DNA of 64,000 nucleotides from NORP309 sp964352735 (lineage in GTDB: Bacteria; Pseudomonadota; Gammaproteobacteria; Xanthomonadales; Marinicellaceae). A program made the position numbers and the translations under genes. The stretch is from positions 62,001 to 126,000 of the forward strand of contig CAYGTC010000005.1 of NCBI GenBank assembly GCA_964352735.1, given 5' to 3'. The notes under the pieces were generated by a model. The model was given only the letters and a program-made list of their open reading frames with translations, was not told where the DNA came from and did no database searches. Shown here piece after piece: positions 8,318 through 16,987 of the stretch (positions are counted from its first letter, which is position 1; each line of letters opens with the position of its first letter).

Positions 8318-11095
8318 ATGTATATAAAACTATTCTTTTTATTTTTGATTTCAATGCCTTGTGAATCATTTACTGACTCAAATTTAATTAATGAGTATTC
8401 TGTCGACTTAGGAAAAAACAGTAAATATCATTTACTTTATAAAAATGCAATGTCATTAAAAAGTCAAAATTTGCATGAACAAGCCATTAGTTCTTTTACT
8501 GAATTGATAGAGGTATTATCAAATGACCCTGATTTAGGTCATCATTGGAAGCAAAAGTTAATATTAATTAAAGGGAATATTGGGGTATTAAAAAGTTTAC
8601 TTTCTTACCATCGTAATATTAATATTGATGGATATGACGATATTAAACAAGCAATTACAGAAGCAGCTAATGTAGGCGATGATGGACTTTTATCTGAATT
8701 ACTTCAATTTTTAGCTACATATTATGGTTTTGTTAATCAAAAAGAAAATGCATTGGCGGCATTAGAGATTGCATTACATCATGTTGAAAAGTCGCAAACA
8801 ACCGGTTTACTTGGCATGATTTATAATCAAATTGGAGTCACTTATTTCCAATTGAATCAACTGGCAAAAGCACAATATAACTACAGACAATCATTGGACT
8901 ATATCAATGGCGAAGGAAAGCCATTTGATGAATCAATGTTATGGTTAAATTTAGCCAGAATTTACCTGATCTCAGGTGATTTTTTATCTGCACAACGCCT
9001 CTATGAAAAGGCGTTTACATTATTTGTTAAGATAGATGCTCAACATTTCATTGCTTATACTCATAACAAATTGGGAATACTATCAAGATTTACTGGTGAA
9101 TTTCAGCAAGCAACTCAACACCACTTGAAAAGTATTGCATTATTTGAAAAAGAATCACGCAAAAGACAAATTGAATCCATTAATGAGTTGGCTTTAACTT
9201 ATTTGAAAAGTGGTGATGATTTAATGGCGGAAAAAACTGCATTGATTTCTATTTTTCTTAATAATGAAAAAAATAATGGAGGAGAGCTTAATGATCAACA
9301 GATATCATTTGACTCATTAAATACTGAGAATATCGAGCAGTTTAGAGAACATTCTCAGGTTAATTCTTCTCAAGAAGTTAATGATATCCATGATTTTATC
9401 GCACGATCTATCATCGCTCGAATAGCACAAAAGCAATCAAAGCCTTTTGATTTGGATAAACTAAATAACAGTAAAATTTTTGATTTGGTGCCGATTGATC
9501 ATCAATTGAATTTTTATCAGTTACAAATCGAGGATTATCAAAATAGATCACTTATGAATCAGCGGGATCGGGTGTATCAAAAAGTATTAACTAAAGTTAA
9601 TTATACAAGAGCACAATTCGATGTGTCCGACCTCGCTTTGCATTGGACCAATCAAGCGCAATTCATCATTAATGGATACATCAATGTCTTAGCAGAACAG
9701 CAAAAATACGATGATATATTCGAATTATTAGAAAAGTACCACGCCATCAATCTTCGTGAAAAACGTTTCAATCAAACCGATGCTTTGATCGCCAAGAAAT
9801 CTGAAGAAATCCAACAAGCCTTGGATGATTACGTGCGGCTCGAAAGAGAAGTGTTGCTTACTGAAGATAATGATAAACAAAGACAAGCGGATGAAGCTAA
9901 GGAACATTTCTTGGCACTCAATGGTGAAGAAGAGCCTGAGCAACAAAAAATTGAGTTGAAATATTTAACGATTGAAGATGTGCAATCCAAACTCAAAGCA
10001 GGGCAGTTGTTGTTGCGGTATTATGTGAGTGAGGGCAATGCTTTTGTATTTGTGATTGATGAACAACAGTGGCAGGTGATGAAAATTCCAGATCAGCTGG
10101 AATTACAGCCATTGATACAACAGTTGATCAGCAATATTAAAAATAAAGAATTTAATTCATTGGCTGAAACGCAATTGACTGCAAAAGTTATGCCTGTGGA
10201 TTTGATCAATCAAGGCAATTATGAAAAATTGATCATCATTGCCGATGGCATTACACACTTGATCCCTTTTGCGTTGTTAAATATTGCTCAAGATGATCAG
10301 TATCAGCCATTAACAATGGCCATTGATGTGGAGAGAACTTATTCGGCCAGTGATTACTTTACTGAAATTCCTGAATCTGATCATGATAAACGCAGTATTT
10401 CTATCTTTGCCAATCCGGTCTTTCTCAATGACATCGATGATTACAAAATACGGAATGATGTTGATAAAAAGAACAGGTTGTGGAGTTTTGATCATTTACC
10501 TCATACAGGATTTGATGCGCAAAACATTATAAAGACCTTTAAAGGTTTTGATGTTGAGTTATTTACCCAAACTCGTGCTACCAATGATAATTTTCTTTCC
10601 GAAACCAACAGAAATGCAAACATCATTCACATTGGCACCCATGGTTTTTTCAATGACAAGGCTTTGGATAATGTTGGCATAGCCACCTCGATCATTGATG
10701 AAAATGGTCAACGTGCCCCGGGTGCTTTGGCGATGCGGGAAATATTGTATCAACCATTTAAAGCCAATTTAGCCGTGGTCAGTGGTTGTGAAACCACCAG
10801 AGGCAAACAGATCAATGGAGAAGGTTTTAACAGCCTTTCTCGAGGCTTATTATCACAAGGCGTTAATGCGGTGATTGGTACGATTTGGTCAATTCCTGAT
10901 CGTGCCACTTCTGTTTTTATGAAAGAATTTTATATCAATCTGCGTGATTTAGGTGGCAATGTCAGTAAAGCTTTAAACCTTACTAAAAGAAACTTTACTA
11001 AGCTAGGCCAATTTAGAAGATATCGTCACCCCTATTATTGGGCTGGATTTGTTTTAACTTCTTCCAATCAGGGCATAAGTGACAATATTTTTTAA
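8318..11095 (+). CDS. exported TPR-CHAT domain protease-like protein
   Basis: The 925-residue product has a signal peptide (MYIKLFFLFLISMPCES), a tetratricopeptide-repeat solenoid over about residues 40-310 (for example GMIYNQIGVTYFQLNQLAKA and HNKLGILSRFTGEFQQATQH), a helical linker, and a C-terminal CHAT (caspase-HetF-associated) domain over about residues 600-915. The caspase-like dyad is visible: His775 in HIGTHGFF and Cys824 in VVSGCETTRG. The ending YWAGFVLTS is also typical. CHAT proteases cut specific partner proteins and are common in bacterial stress and immune circuits. Here the signal peptide predicts action in the periplasm or outside the cell. The gene is 20 nt after the unknown protein and closes the sigma-led block. 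Its substrate is unknown. Confidence 0.88.
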   Translation: MYIKLFFLFLISMPCESFTDSNLINEYSVDLGKNSKYHLLYKNAMSLKSQNLHEQAISSFTELIEVLSNDPDLGHHWKQKLILIKGNIGVLKSLLSYHRNINIDGYDDIKQAITEAANVGDDGLLSELLQFLATYYGFVNQKENALAALEIALHHVEKSQTTGLLGMIYNQIGVTYFQLNQLAKAQYNYRQSLDYINGEGKPFDESMLWLNLARIYLISGDFLSAQRLYEKAFTLFVKIDAQHFIAYTHNKLGILSRFTGEFQQATQHHLKSIALFEKESRKRQIESINELALTYLKSGDDLMAEKTALISIFLNNEKNNGGELNDQQISFDSLNTENIEQFREHSQVNSSQEVNDIHDFIARSIIARIAQKQSKPFDLDKLNNSKIFDLVPIDHQLNFYQLQIEDYQNRSLMNQRDRVYQKVLTKVNYTRAQFDVSDLALHWTNQAQFIINGYINVLAEQQKYDDIFELLEKYHAINLREKRFNQTDALIAKKSEEIQQALDDYVRLEREVLLTEDNDKQRQADEAKEHFLALNGEEEPEQQKIELKYLTIEDVQSKLKAGQLLLRYYVSEGNAFVFVIDEQQWQVMKIPDQLELQPLIQQLISNIKNKEFNSLAETQLTAKVMPVDLINQGNYEKLIIIADGITHLIPFALLNIAQDDQYQPLTMAIDVERTYSASDYFTEIPESDHDKRSISIFANPVFLNDIDDYKIRNDVDKKNRLWSFDHLPHTGFDAQNIIKTFKGFDVELFTQTRATNDNFLSETNRNANIIHIGTHGFFNDKALDNVGIATSIIDENGQRAPGALAMREILYQPFKANLAVVSGCETTRGKQINGEGFNSLSRGLLSQGVNAVIGTIWSIPDRATSVFMKEFYINLRDLGGNVSKALNLTKRNFTKLGQFRRYRHPYYWAGFVLTSSNQGISDNIF

Positions 11096-11213
11096 ACTTT
11101 TATTGTAGAGCACTTTATTTAATCATCTTCTTACATGATAAAAACTCGCCTAAAGTGAGAGATTGTAGTTCTAATATTCACTTATGTTTAATTGACAATA
11201 GAAGGCGTGCTTC

Positions 11214-11924
11214 ATGAAAATTTTATTAATGATTATTCTAATGCATTTGTTAGCTGGATGTGTAAACTCTAAAAAGAATCTCTACTTTGGAACCTATACT
11301 CGCATTGGCATTGATGCTTCAGCGAATAACTCAGGTATTGGGTTCAAAACTGCAGCCATAAAGGTGGCTCCACCAAAGAAAAATGGCAAATCTTTTGATG
11401 TATTGGCACAATCAGATGTCACTTTATCATATTTTGATGTGGTGGTAGATGAGGTAGTAGCAGTAGGTGACCCGGCTAAATGCGCTTCATATTTAAATCC
11501 TGCACAGTATGCAGCTACTCTAAGATCGCAGCAAAATTTGAACCCGAAAAATATTGATGCATTTCAGATAGCAAGTAATACATCCCAATTCTCACATGGC
11601 CCTATTATTTATGGTGCTTCAACGGGCTGGTCATTGATTGATTTAAGTTGGGGTGGGACGCCGGGAGCTGGAATTAATTTTGGTTATAAAAGAACTGTAG
11701 GAATCAAAATGCCTGTAGTGGATAATAATATTGGTGATGCATATGCTCGGATTCAAATAAATTCTAGTAACGATTCTAAAACTAATGGCACAGCTCCGAT
11801 AAGTCTTACTAATAAGGGTACAAGAACCATTAATTCTTTTGCTACAGGCCAGGCAGCTATAATTAAAGCAGCCAATCAAGCTCAATTGTTGAATGATGAT
11901 GCTAAGTTTAAAGGCTGTTTGTAA
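11214..11924 (+). CDS. lipoprotein of unknown function
   Basis: The 236-residue protein begins with a lipoprotein signal, lipobox LAGC at residues about 13-16. ATG 11214 has an AGAAGG ribosome site at good distance. The mature part starts with NLYFGTYTRIGIDASANN and continues with alternating beta-like sequence rich in Gly, Ser and Asn (GIGFKTAAIKVAPP, LIDLSWGGTPGAGINFGYK). I do not recognise the family. The next lipoprotein gene overlaps its end by 32 nt, so the two probably work together at the envelope. Confidence 0.8.
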   Translation: MKILLMIILMHLLAGCVNSKKNLYFGTYTRIGIDASANNSGIGFKTAAIKVAPPKKNGKSFDVLAQSDVTLSYFDVVVDEVVAVGDPAKCASYLNPAQYAATLRSQQNLNPKNIDAFQIASNTSQFSHGPIIYGASTGWSLIDLSWGGTPGAGINFGYKRTVGIKMPVVDNNIGDAYARIQINSSNDSKTNGTAPISLTNKGTRTINSFATGQAAIIKAANQAQLLNDDAKFKGCL

Positions 11925-12273
11925 GCTAATCATTATTGCTGTATTACTTTCAACTATGGCTTGTTCTGTTAAATACAAAACTAAAGATGGTTATGAAAAA
12001 ATAATTGGTTTGGTTTTTATGAAGCAAAAATCTCATGAAAAACCTTGTATGATTTACAATTATTCAGAAAATATAGGAGTGGGGCTTGATTTTACTTCAG
12101 AATCAGGAGGATTTCATTTGGGGCGTAAACAGGTGAATACAGTTTATTTGCTTAATAATGCCTCTTTGGTAATGCGACAGAATGGAGCAAATATGCCACA
12201 ATTCCATATTGATCAGTCATTATCAGATTTGAATAATTTGTTGCCAGAGTGCCACCCTGTAGTGGTAAGGTAA
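11893..12273 (+). CDS. small lipoprotein of unknown function
   Basis: The protein has 126 residues with lipobox LSTMAC (Cys at about residue 24), then a mature domain of about 100 residues with two Cys (KPCMIYNYS and LLPECHPVV) that may form a disulfide. It starts at one of three consecutive ATG codons (11893, 11896, 11899) inside the end of the preceding lipoprotein gene, in another frame. No ribosome site is obvious, which fits translational coupling. The family is not recognised. Confidence 0.7.
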   Translation: MMMLSLKAVCKLIIIAVLLSTMACSVKYKTKDGYEKIIGLVFMKQKSHEKPCMIYNYSENIGVGLDFTSESGGFHLGRKQVNTVYLLNNASLVMRQNGANMPQFHIDQSLSDLNNLLPECHPVVVR

Positions 12274-12299
12274 CTCTCAAATAGTAAGAGGAATCTAGA

Positions 12300-13088
12300 A
12301 TGTTCAAAACAAAAAATCCTGAAAAACTACAAAAACACATATTTGCAACTTATATCAATATCCGTTATGGGGCAGCGGTGATTGCCTTTATCTTTCCATT
12401 GTTGTTGTGGTTTGGTGGACAGTGGATTTATGATGTGCCTCGGCAATGTTCTATGAGTGCTTATTATCATGCAGATGATTCGACTCCGCATTGTGACTTG
12501 CAGAAACAATTAATTGATGTGTATCAAGCTAATTTTGAACTAGAGCCGAATGACAATAAGCCGTATCCATTGGGTGATGTTGATCATGGTGAAATGAGAA
12601 GTTATTTTGTGGGTTTATTGTTTATGTTGGGTGGTATTTTTTATTTGTATAAAGGTTATAGTGACAAAGAAAACATTGCTTTGAATTGTGCTGGCGTTTT
12701 TGCTTTTGGAGTGGCGCTGTTTCCAATGGATTGGACGGGTAACGCTTCTGGTTTATCTTTACATGGAATATTTGCAGTCTTGTTGTTCTTATCCATTGCT
12801 TTTGTGTGTCTCTTTTGTGCACCAGAAACGTTAAGGGAAATGAACAATAAACAACAGAAAAAACGATTTACAAGAAGTTATCGATTGATGGGTGTTTTGA
12901 TGATCATTTCTCCGGCGATTGCCTGGTTATTTACGGTGGCCATCAAAAGCATGGGTGCTTATGTGTTTTTTGCTGAAATGTTTGGGATTTGGGTGTTTGC
13001 CGCTTATTGGCTATTAAAAAGCAGAGAACTGTCCATCACCCATGCCGAGCAAAAAGCTTTGTCCGGAAATTTAAAAATGAAAGACTGA
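12300..13088 (+). CDS. multi-pass membrane protein of unknown function
   Basis: The 262-residue protein has about six predicted membrane helices: about residues 24-42 (AAVIAFIFPLLLWFGGQW), 104-118, 128-143, 153-172, 194-212 and 219-234. Between helices 1 and 2 is a loop with SMSAYYHADD and two Cys (RQCSMS, PHCDLQ). The SAYYH motif, the MRSYFVGLLF start of helix 2 and VALFP...LHGIFA are a pattern I have seen in uncharacterised membrane proteins of many bacteria; I cannot attach a function. AAGAGG precedes ATG 12300 by 8 nt, and the gene is 26 nt after the lipoprotein pair, so it is likely in the same operon. Confidence 0.75.
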   Translation: MFKTKNPEKLQKHIFATYINIRYGAAVIAFIFPLLLWFGGQWIYDVPRQCSMSAYYHADDSTPHCDLQKQLIDVYQANFELEPNDNKPYPLGDVDHGEMRSYFVGLLFMLGGIFYLYKGYSDKENIALNCAGVFAFGVALFPMDWTGNASGLSLHGIFAVLLFLSIAFVCLFCAPETLREMNNKQQKKRFTRSYRLMGVLMIISPAIAWLFTVAIKSMGAYVFFAEMFGIWVFAAYWLLKSRELSITHAEQKALSGNLKMKD

Positions 13089-13219
13089 TAACATTATCTA
13101 ACAGGGTTAATAATGACAGTGCATTTGTTGGGCATCAGCATATAAGTTTTTTAAATAAATTGAATGTATTTTTTGATTTAAAGGTCATTTAATTATGAAC
13201 AATGACTAAGGAAAAATCA

Positions 13220-13816
13220 ATGAAACCACTTATGAAGTACTTAATGCTCTTATTGATCAGCTGCCAATTGATGGCTGCCCCAACAAAATCAAATGATTTA
13301 AGTGACCAAAAAAATAAAGAAATGTTGAAACGGATCGTGGAAGAAGAAATGCGCATGAATCCGGAAAAGATAACCCAAATATTGACCACTCTAAATATTG
13401 AATGTGAGCAATCAGGTAATGTGATCAATTGTGTTATCCAAGGCTATAACCTGACGATTATTTATGACTTAAATGCTGATAGAATGCGAATGGTAATACC
13501 CATTGTTGAAGTTAAGGACATTACTCAAGATCACATCAATCAAGCCATGGAAGCCAATTTCCATACAGCTTTAGATGCCAGATATGCCATCAGCAATGAC
13601 ATTGTTTGGGCTGTATTTATTCACCCTTTGTCAGATTTGAGTGAGTCTTTGTTTAGTTCTGCATTGCAGCAAACGCTTTTCACTGCAGCAACTTTTGGTA
13701 AAGAATATTCGAGTGGTATTTTGAATTTTCCCAAAAATAATGAAGATGCTGAAGATGAAGAATCTGAGCAACAAAATAACAGCCCGAAACAATCTGAAAA
13801 AGGCGTAAAGACTTAA
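13220..13816 (+). CDS. exported protein of unknown function
   Basis: From ATG 13220 the product is 198 residues with a cleavable signal peptide (MKPLMKYLMLLLISCQLMAA). The frame is open from ATG 13202, but TAAGGA lies 7 nt before ATG 13220 and gives a cleaner signal, so that start is preferred. The mature domain (about residues 40-170) has an alpha/beta pattern (LNIECEQSGNVINCVIQGY, LTIIYDLNADRMRMVIPIV) reminiscent of YbjN or secretion-chaperone-like folds. The last 30 residues are acidic and Gln/Ser-rich. No catalytic motif is seen. Confidence 0.72.
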   Translation: MKPLMKYLMLLLISCQLMAAPTKSNDLSDQKNKEMLKRIVEEEMRMNPEKITQILTTLNIECEQSGNVINCVIQGYNLTIIYDLNADRMRMVIPIVEVKDITQDHINQAMEANFHTALDARYAISNDIVWAVFIHPLSDLSESLFSSALQQTLFTAATFGKEYSSGILNFPKNNEDAEDEESEQQNNSPKQSEKGVKT

Positions 13817-13840
13817 TTTTTGCCCTGATTTTAACTCGAC

Positions 13841-14284
13841 TTAATCTAGCTCACTCAACAAAGTCAATACATCGGATCTGACTTGGTCAATTGCAGCAAG
13901 AATGGTGTCTACGCTTTGTTGTTCTGTGTCCAATGTTTGCCAGTGCTGTTGCCAGACATTGTGAAGCTTTTGACAAGAATCGGTTACCGTTGAGGATAAG
14001 ATTGTGGAAAAATCCTGAATGGTGAGCACATGCGCCCAACCTGTTCTTGGATTGCCTTGATTGGTTGTGTCTTGATCATAGAAATGATAAAAAACCACTT
14101 GTTGGAGTTGATTGACTTTGACCAATATCTCAAAAGCGGCGTGACGTTGGTTACGATTGGCCTCAGTTTGTTCATTGCGCCAGGTATTGTAGGCTAGGCT
14201 ACTGATGGCAATAAAAATACTGATCAATGCAACGGCATTATTTTTGATTTGTTTCAAAAATTTGTGGTTATTTTCTTTCATCAT
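13841..14284 (-). CDS. small membrane-anchored protein of unknown function
   Basis: The 147-residue protein has one N-terminal membrane helix (about residues 18-34, AVALISIFIAISSLAYN), followed by WRNEQTEANRNQRHAAFEIL and a helical domain rich in Gln and aromatic residues. This matches a common type of uncharacterised proteobacterial signal-anchor protein. It is convergent with the preceding gene (24 nt between stops). ATG 14284 or 14281 may be used; neither has a clear ribosome site. Confidence 0.62.
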   Translation of the reverse strand: MMKENNHKFLKQIKNNAVALISIFIAISSLAYNTWRNEQTEANRNQRHAAFEILVKVNQLQQVVFYHFYDQDTTNQGNPRTGWAHVLTIQDFSTILSSTVTDSCQKLHNVWQQHWQTLDTEQQSVDTILAAIDQVRSDVLTLLSELD

Positions 14285-14386
14285 TATTCATTAACACATT
14301 ATTCTGTTTCTATTGTATACTTTTTAAGTTATTGATGTGTAATTGATGCGGTAATTAATTTTACCGATTGATAAAGCACAGATCCT

Positions 14387-14668
14387 TAGCCCGGATATTT
14401 CATCAAATCGGTAAAAAAAACGATTTTATCTATGGAAAACATTGAGTTAGACGATTTTATTAAAAGGACATTTTGTACCTGAATGGTTTTATGAAAAAAA
14501 TGGCTGCATATATTGCTTAAATTCACACATGAATTTAATGATCATGTTAATTGCCTCAATGCCATGAGGCTTTATAAACTATTAATAAGGGCTTTGAGGC
14601 AATATTTCTGCAATATATTTTGCCATTTTTACCCTAAAATCCATTCTATGATGAAATATCCGGACTAG
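14387..14668. repeat. inverted-repeat element, family 1 copy A
   Basis: Terminal inverted repeats CCGGATATTTCATC (14391-14404) and GATGAAATATCCGG (14650-14663) match perfectly and extend imperfectly outward (TTAGC/CTAGT) and inward (GGTAAAAA). The inside holds a second inverted pair, ATTGCCTCAA (14550-14559) with TTGAGGCAAT (14594-14603). It fills almost the whole 406-nt gap. Its left 110 nt match copy B at 29991-30108, and its right end matches copy C at 54646-54763. Confidence 0.8.
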
Positions 14669-14690
14669 TAAAAAGAAATATAAATTATAT

Positions 14691-15886
14691 ATGATTGAAC
14701 AAAAAAATGTAAAGCTTTTGCAATGTCCGAATTGCCAACACCACAATAAAGTCAATGATAAATATTGCAGTCAATGCAGTCAAAAAACACAATTAAGTTT
14801 GTTGAGTGTTTGGGTCATGTTGACGGAATTTGTTGCCAATATTTTTAATTATGATTCTAAAGTGTTGACCACCATCCGTGGGCTTTTTTTCCTGGTTATT
14901 TGACTAACCAATATTTGGCCAATAAACGGGTGGCTTATTTGACGCCAATACGTTTATTTATCTTTTTAATGTTTGTGTTTTTTGCAGTCTTGTCTTTTCA
15001 GAATTACGACCAATTTTTAATGAATACCAATAATGATTTTGATGCAAAGCAATATGACAATGGAGCTAAGTTATCTAACTCTGATGACTTCAACTTATTG
15101 GAACAGAATTATGCACCTTTGCGCTATGATCGTTTGATTAGGCAGCTCAATCATGAATTGAATGAACAAAAACAACAAGAGCAGGCGATAGTTGAAGAAA
15201 TTATGCAAAAAAATGGCATTGAGCCTGATTCAACAGAACTTCAGAAAAACAATGGTAAACAAGAAGCTCTGAAGCAGATTGAAAATTTAGAAAAAGCCAT
15301 AATATCATTGCAGGATGTTAAAGCTCGAATCGATTTGAAGAAAGAGGAATCTGTTTATGTGACCTTGTTTTTTGATCACCAGTATCAATTCAATATACAT
15401 GACCTGAATAATCTTTCTCCTCAGCAGTTGATTGATCAATACCACATTAACCATTGGTTGGAAAAAATAATTGTCAAGCAGTATTTAAAGCTGAATAAGG
15501 ATCACCGCGCTTTTGGTCGTTTTATTTTTCAAAATTTCACATGGGTGGTGATCATAGAAGTGTTGTTGATGTCATTATTCTTTAAATTGTTCTATTTTAG
15601 AAGCAAGAGAAAGTATGTTGAGTTTTTTGTGTTTCATTTACACCTCCGTTCCTTCTTGTTTTTAGTGGGCATATGCACTTTTATTTTTCCTTATGATCTT
15701 AACAATTGGGTCATCACAGCTTTGTTTTGTCTCATTGGAACGTATTTGTTACTTTCTATGAAACGGGTTTTTAATCAATCGTGGCCCATGACAGGCCTTA
15801 AATTTTTCAGTTTGTCAGTCGTTGAAATGGTGGTGTTTTTACTGTCATTCCTGATGGTGGTTATCAGCAGTTCCTTGATCTATTGA
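14691..15886 (+). pseudogene. DUF3667-like zinc-ribbon membrane protein, split by a frameshift
   Basis: Two frames together make one protein. The first (14691-14903) encodes a CPNC...CSQC zinc ribbon and FNYDSKVLTTIRGLF. The second (in frame to 15886) continues FFPGYLTNQYLANKRVAYLTP and then a membrane domain. That junction is the conserved core of DUF3667-type proteins (KxxxTxRxLxxxPgxxxxxYLxGKRxxYxxP). The frames meet in a run of seven T (14884-14890): one extra T would join them. In the zero frame the site reads T-TTT-TTC, a legal -1 slippery heptamer. The joined protein would be about 398 residues, with a charged helical insert (about residues 120-230) and about four C-terminal membrane helices. 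It may be a true lesion, programmed slippage or a sequencing error. Confidence 0.75.
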
Positions 15887-15920
15887 AATGATGAAGAAAC
15901 TGCGATGTTTTCGGTTTTTT

Positions 15921-16889
15921 TTATTTCTTATCGGCTTTAAGTACACCAATTTCGATCAATCTTTCAGTTAAGAAATCTTTGGCTAAAATGTTTTGATATT
16001 TTTTACCAGATCCAATGCATGAGGGAATACAATTCAACTCAGCATCGGCATGTGGATGGCAGAAAAAGGGCATTGAATACCGTTCTGATGTACTGTGGTC
16101 TGGGTTAACTACGCGGTGAGTGGTTGCAGGGATGACTTCGTTAGTGATGCGAGATAGCATGTCACCAGAGTCAACAACTATTTGATTTGGTAAACTGGGC
16201 ACTGCGAGCCATTGCCCGTCACGATCCAGTAATTCAAGGCCCGCATCGGTGGCACCAACCAATAATGTGATTAAATTGATGTCCTCATGTGCACCTGCTC
16301 TGATTGAATCTTTCTCAGTAAACTCTTTTAAAGGAGGGTAGTGAATGGTTCTTAATATTGAATTGCCTTCATGCACCATGTCTTCAAAATAGCTTTTGGG
16401 GACATTGAGAGATTCGGATAAAGAATGAAATAAACTGGTGGCAACCAAATCGAGTTGATCATAAACGGCCAAACCCACTTGTTTAAAATCTGGAATAATA
16501 GCATCTGGCCAAATGTTATCAGGGTAATGGCTGATGTTTTTGTATCGGCTGTCAGCACTTAATTCTCTGCCAATGTGCCAAAATTCTTTTAAATCTGGGT
16601 TTTTACTGTTTTTGGCGTGTTCAACCAAACGTGGTACATAACCGCGTTGGCCTCCATTGTCACCAAAGTATTTCATTTTAGTATCCAATGGCAACTCAAA
16701 AAATTGTTTAAATTTATCGTAAGCGTTATCAACCAAGTCAAAAGAGAAGTCATATGGGTTGAGTACAATAAAGCCATATTCAACAAGACCATTGTAAAAG
16801 TCGTCAATGAATCGTTGTTTTTCTAGTTGAGTTCCTTTGATTAGGTCAATATGATTCAGTTCAGGTACTTTGCGTGCTTGATCACTCAT
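15921..16889 (-). CDS. 2-oxoglutarate/Fe(II)-dependent oxygenase (isopenicillin-N-synthase-like)
   Basis: The 322-residue protein has the N-terminal DIOX_N region (GLVEYGFIVLNPYDFSFDLV, KFKQFFELPLDTKMKY) and a C-terminal jelly-roll with the iron ligands HxD in AHEDINLITLL (about residues 200-202) and the distal His in ATTHRVVNP (about 256). The 2-oxoglutarate-binding RxS is in SERYSMPFF. The family hydroxylates or desaturates small molecules, using O2 and 2-oxoglutarate; the substrate is not predictable here. It lies 98 nt after the DUF885 gene, separated from it by a strong palindrome, and converges on the DUF3667-like gene. Confidence 0.9.
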   Translation of the reverse strand: MSDQARKVPELNHIDLIKGTQLEKQRFIDDFYNGLVEYGFIVLNPYDFSFDLVDNAYDKFKQFFELPLDTKMKYFGDNGGQRGYVPRLVEHAKNSKNPDLKEFWHIGRELSADSRYKNISHYPDNIWPDAIIPDFKQVGLAVYDQLDLVATSLFHSLSESLNVPKSYFEDMVHEGNSILRTIHYPPLKEFTEKDSIRAGAHEDINLITLLVGATDAGLELLDRDGQWLAVPSLPNQIVVDSGDMLSRITNEVIPATTHRVVNPDHSTSERYSMPFFCHPHADAELNCIPSCIGSGKKYQNILAKDFLTERLIEIGVLKADKK

Positions 16890-16930
16890 GGCGTCTTCTC
16901 ATATAAATAAACGCTATGCATTTTAACCAT

Positions 16931-16974
16931 TTAACCCGGATATTACATAATTTAATGCAAAATATCCGGGTTAA
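16931..16974. repeat. perfect 14-bp palindromic hairpin, related to repeat family 1
   Basis: TTAACCCGGATATT (16931-16944) and AATATCCGGGTTAA (16961-16974) are perfect inverted copies around a 16-nt loop. The CCGGATATT core is the terminal motif of repeat copy A, so this may be a minimal, internally deleted member. It sits between two minus-strand genes and could also attenuate transcription, though no T run follows on either strand. Confidence 0.75.
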
Positions 16975-16987
16975 TGAATTTTTTTTA

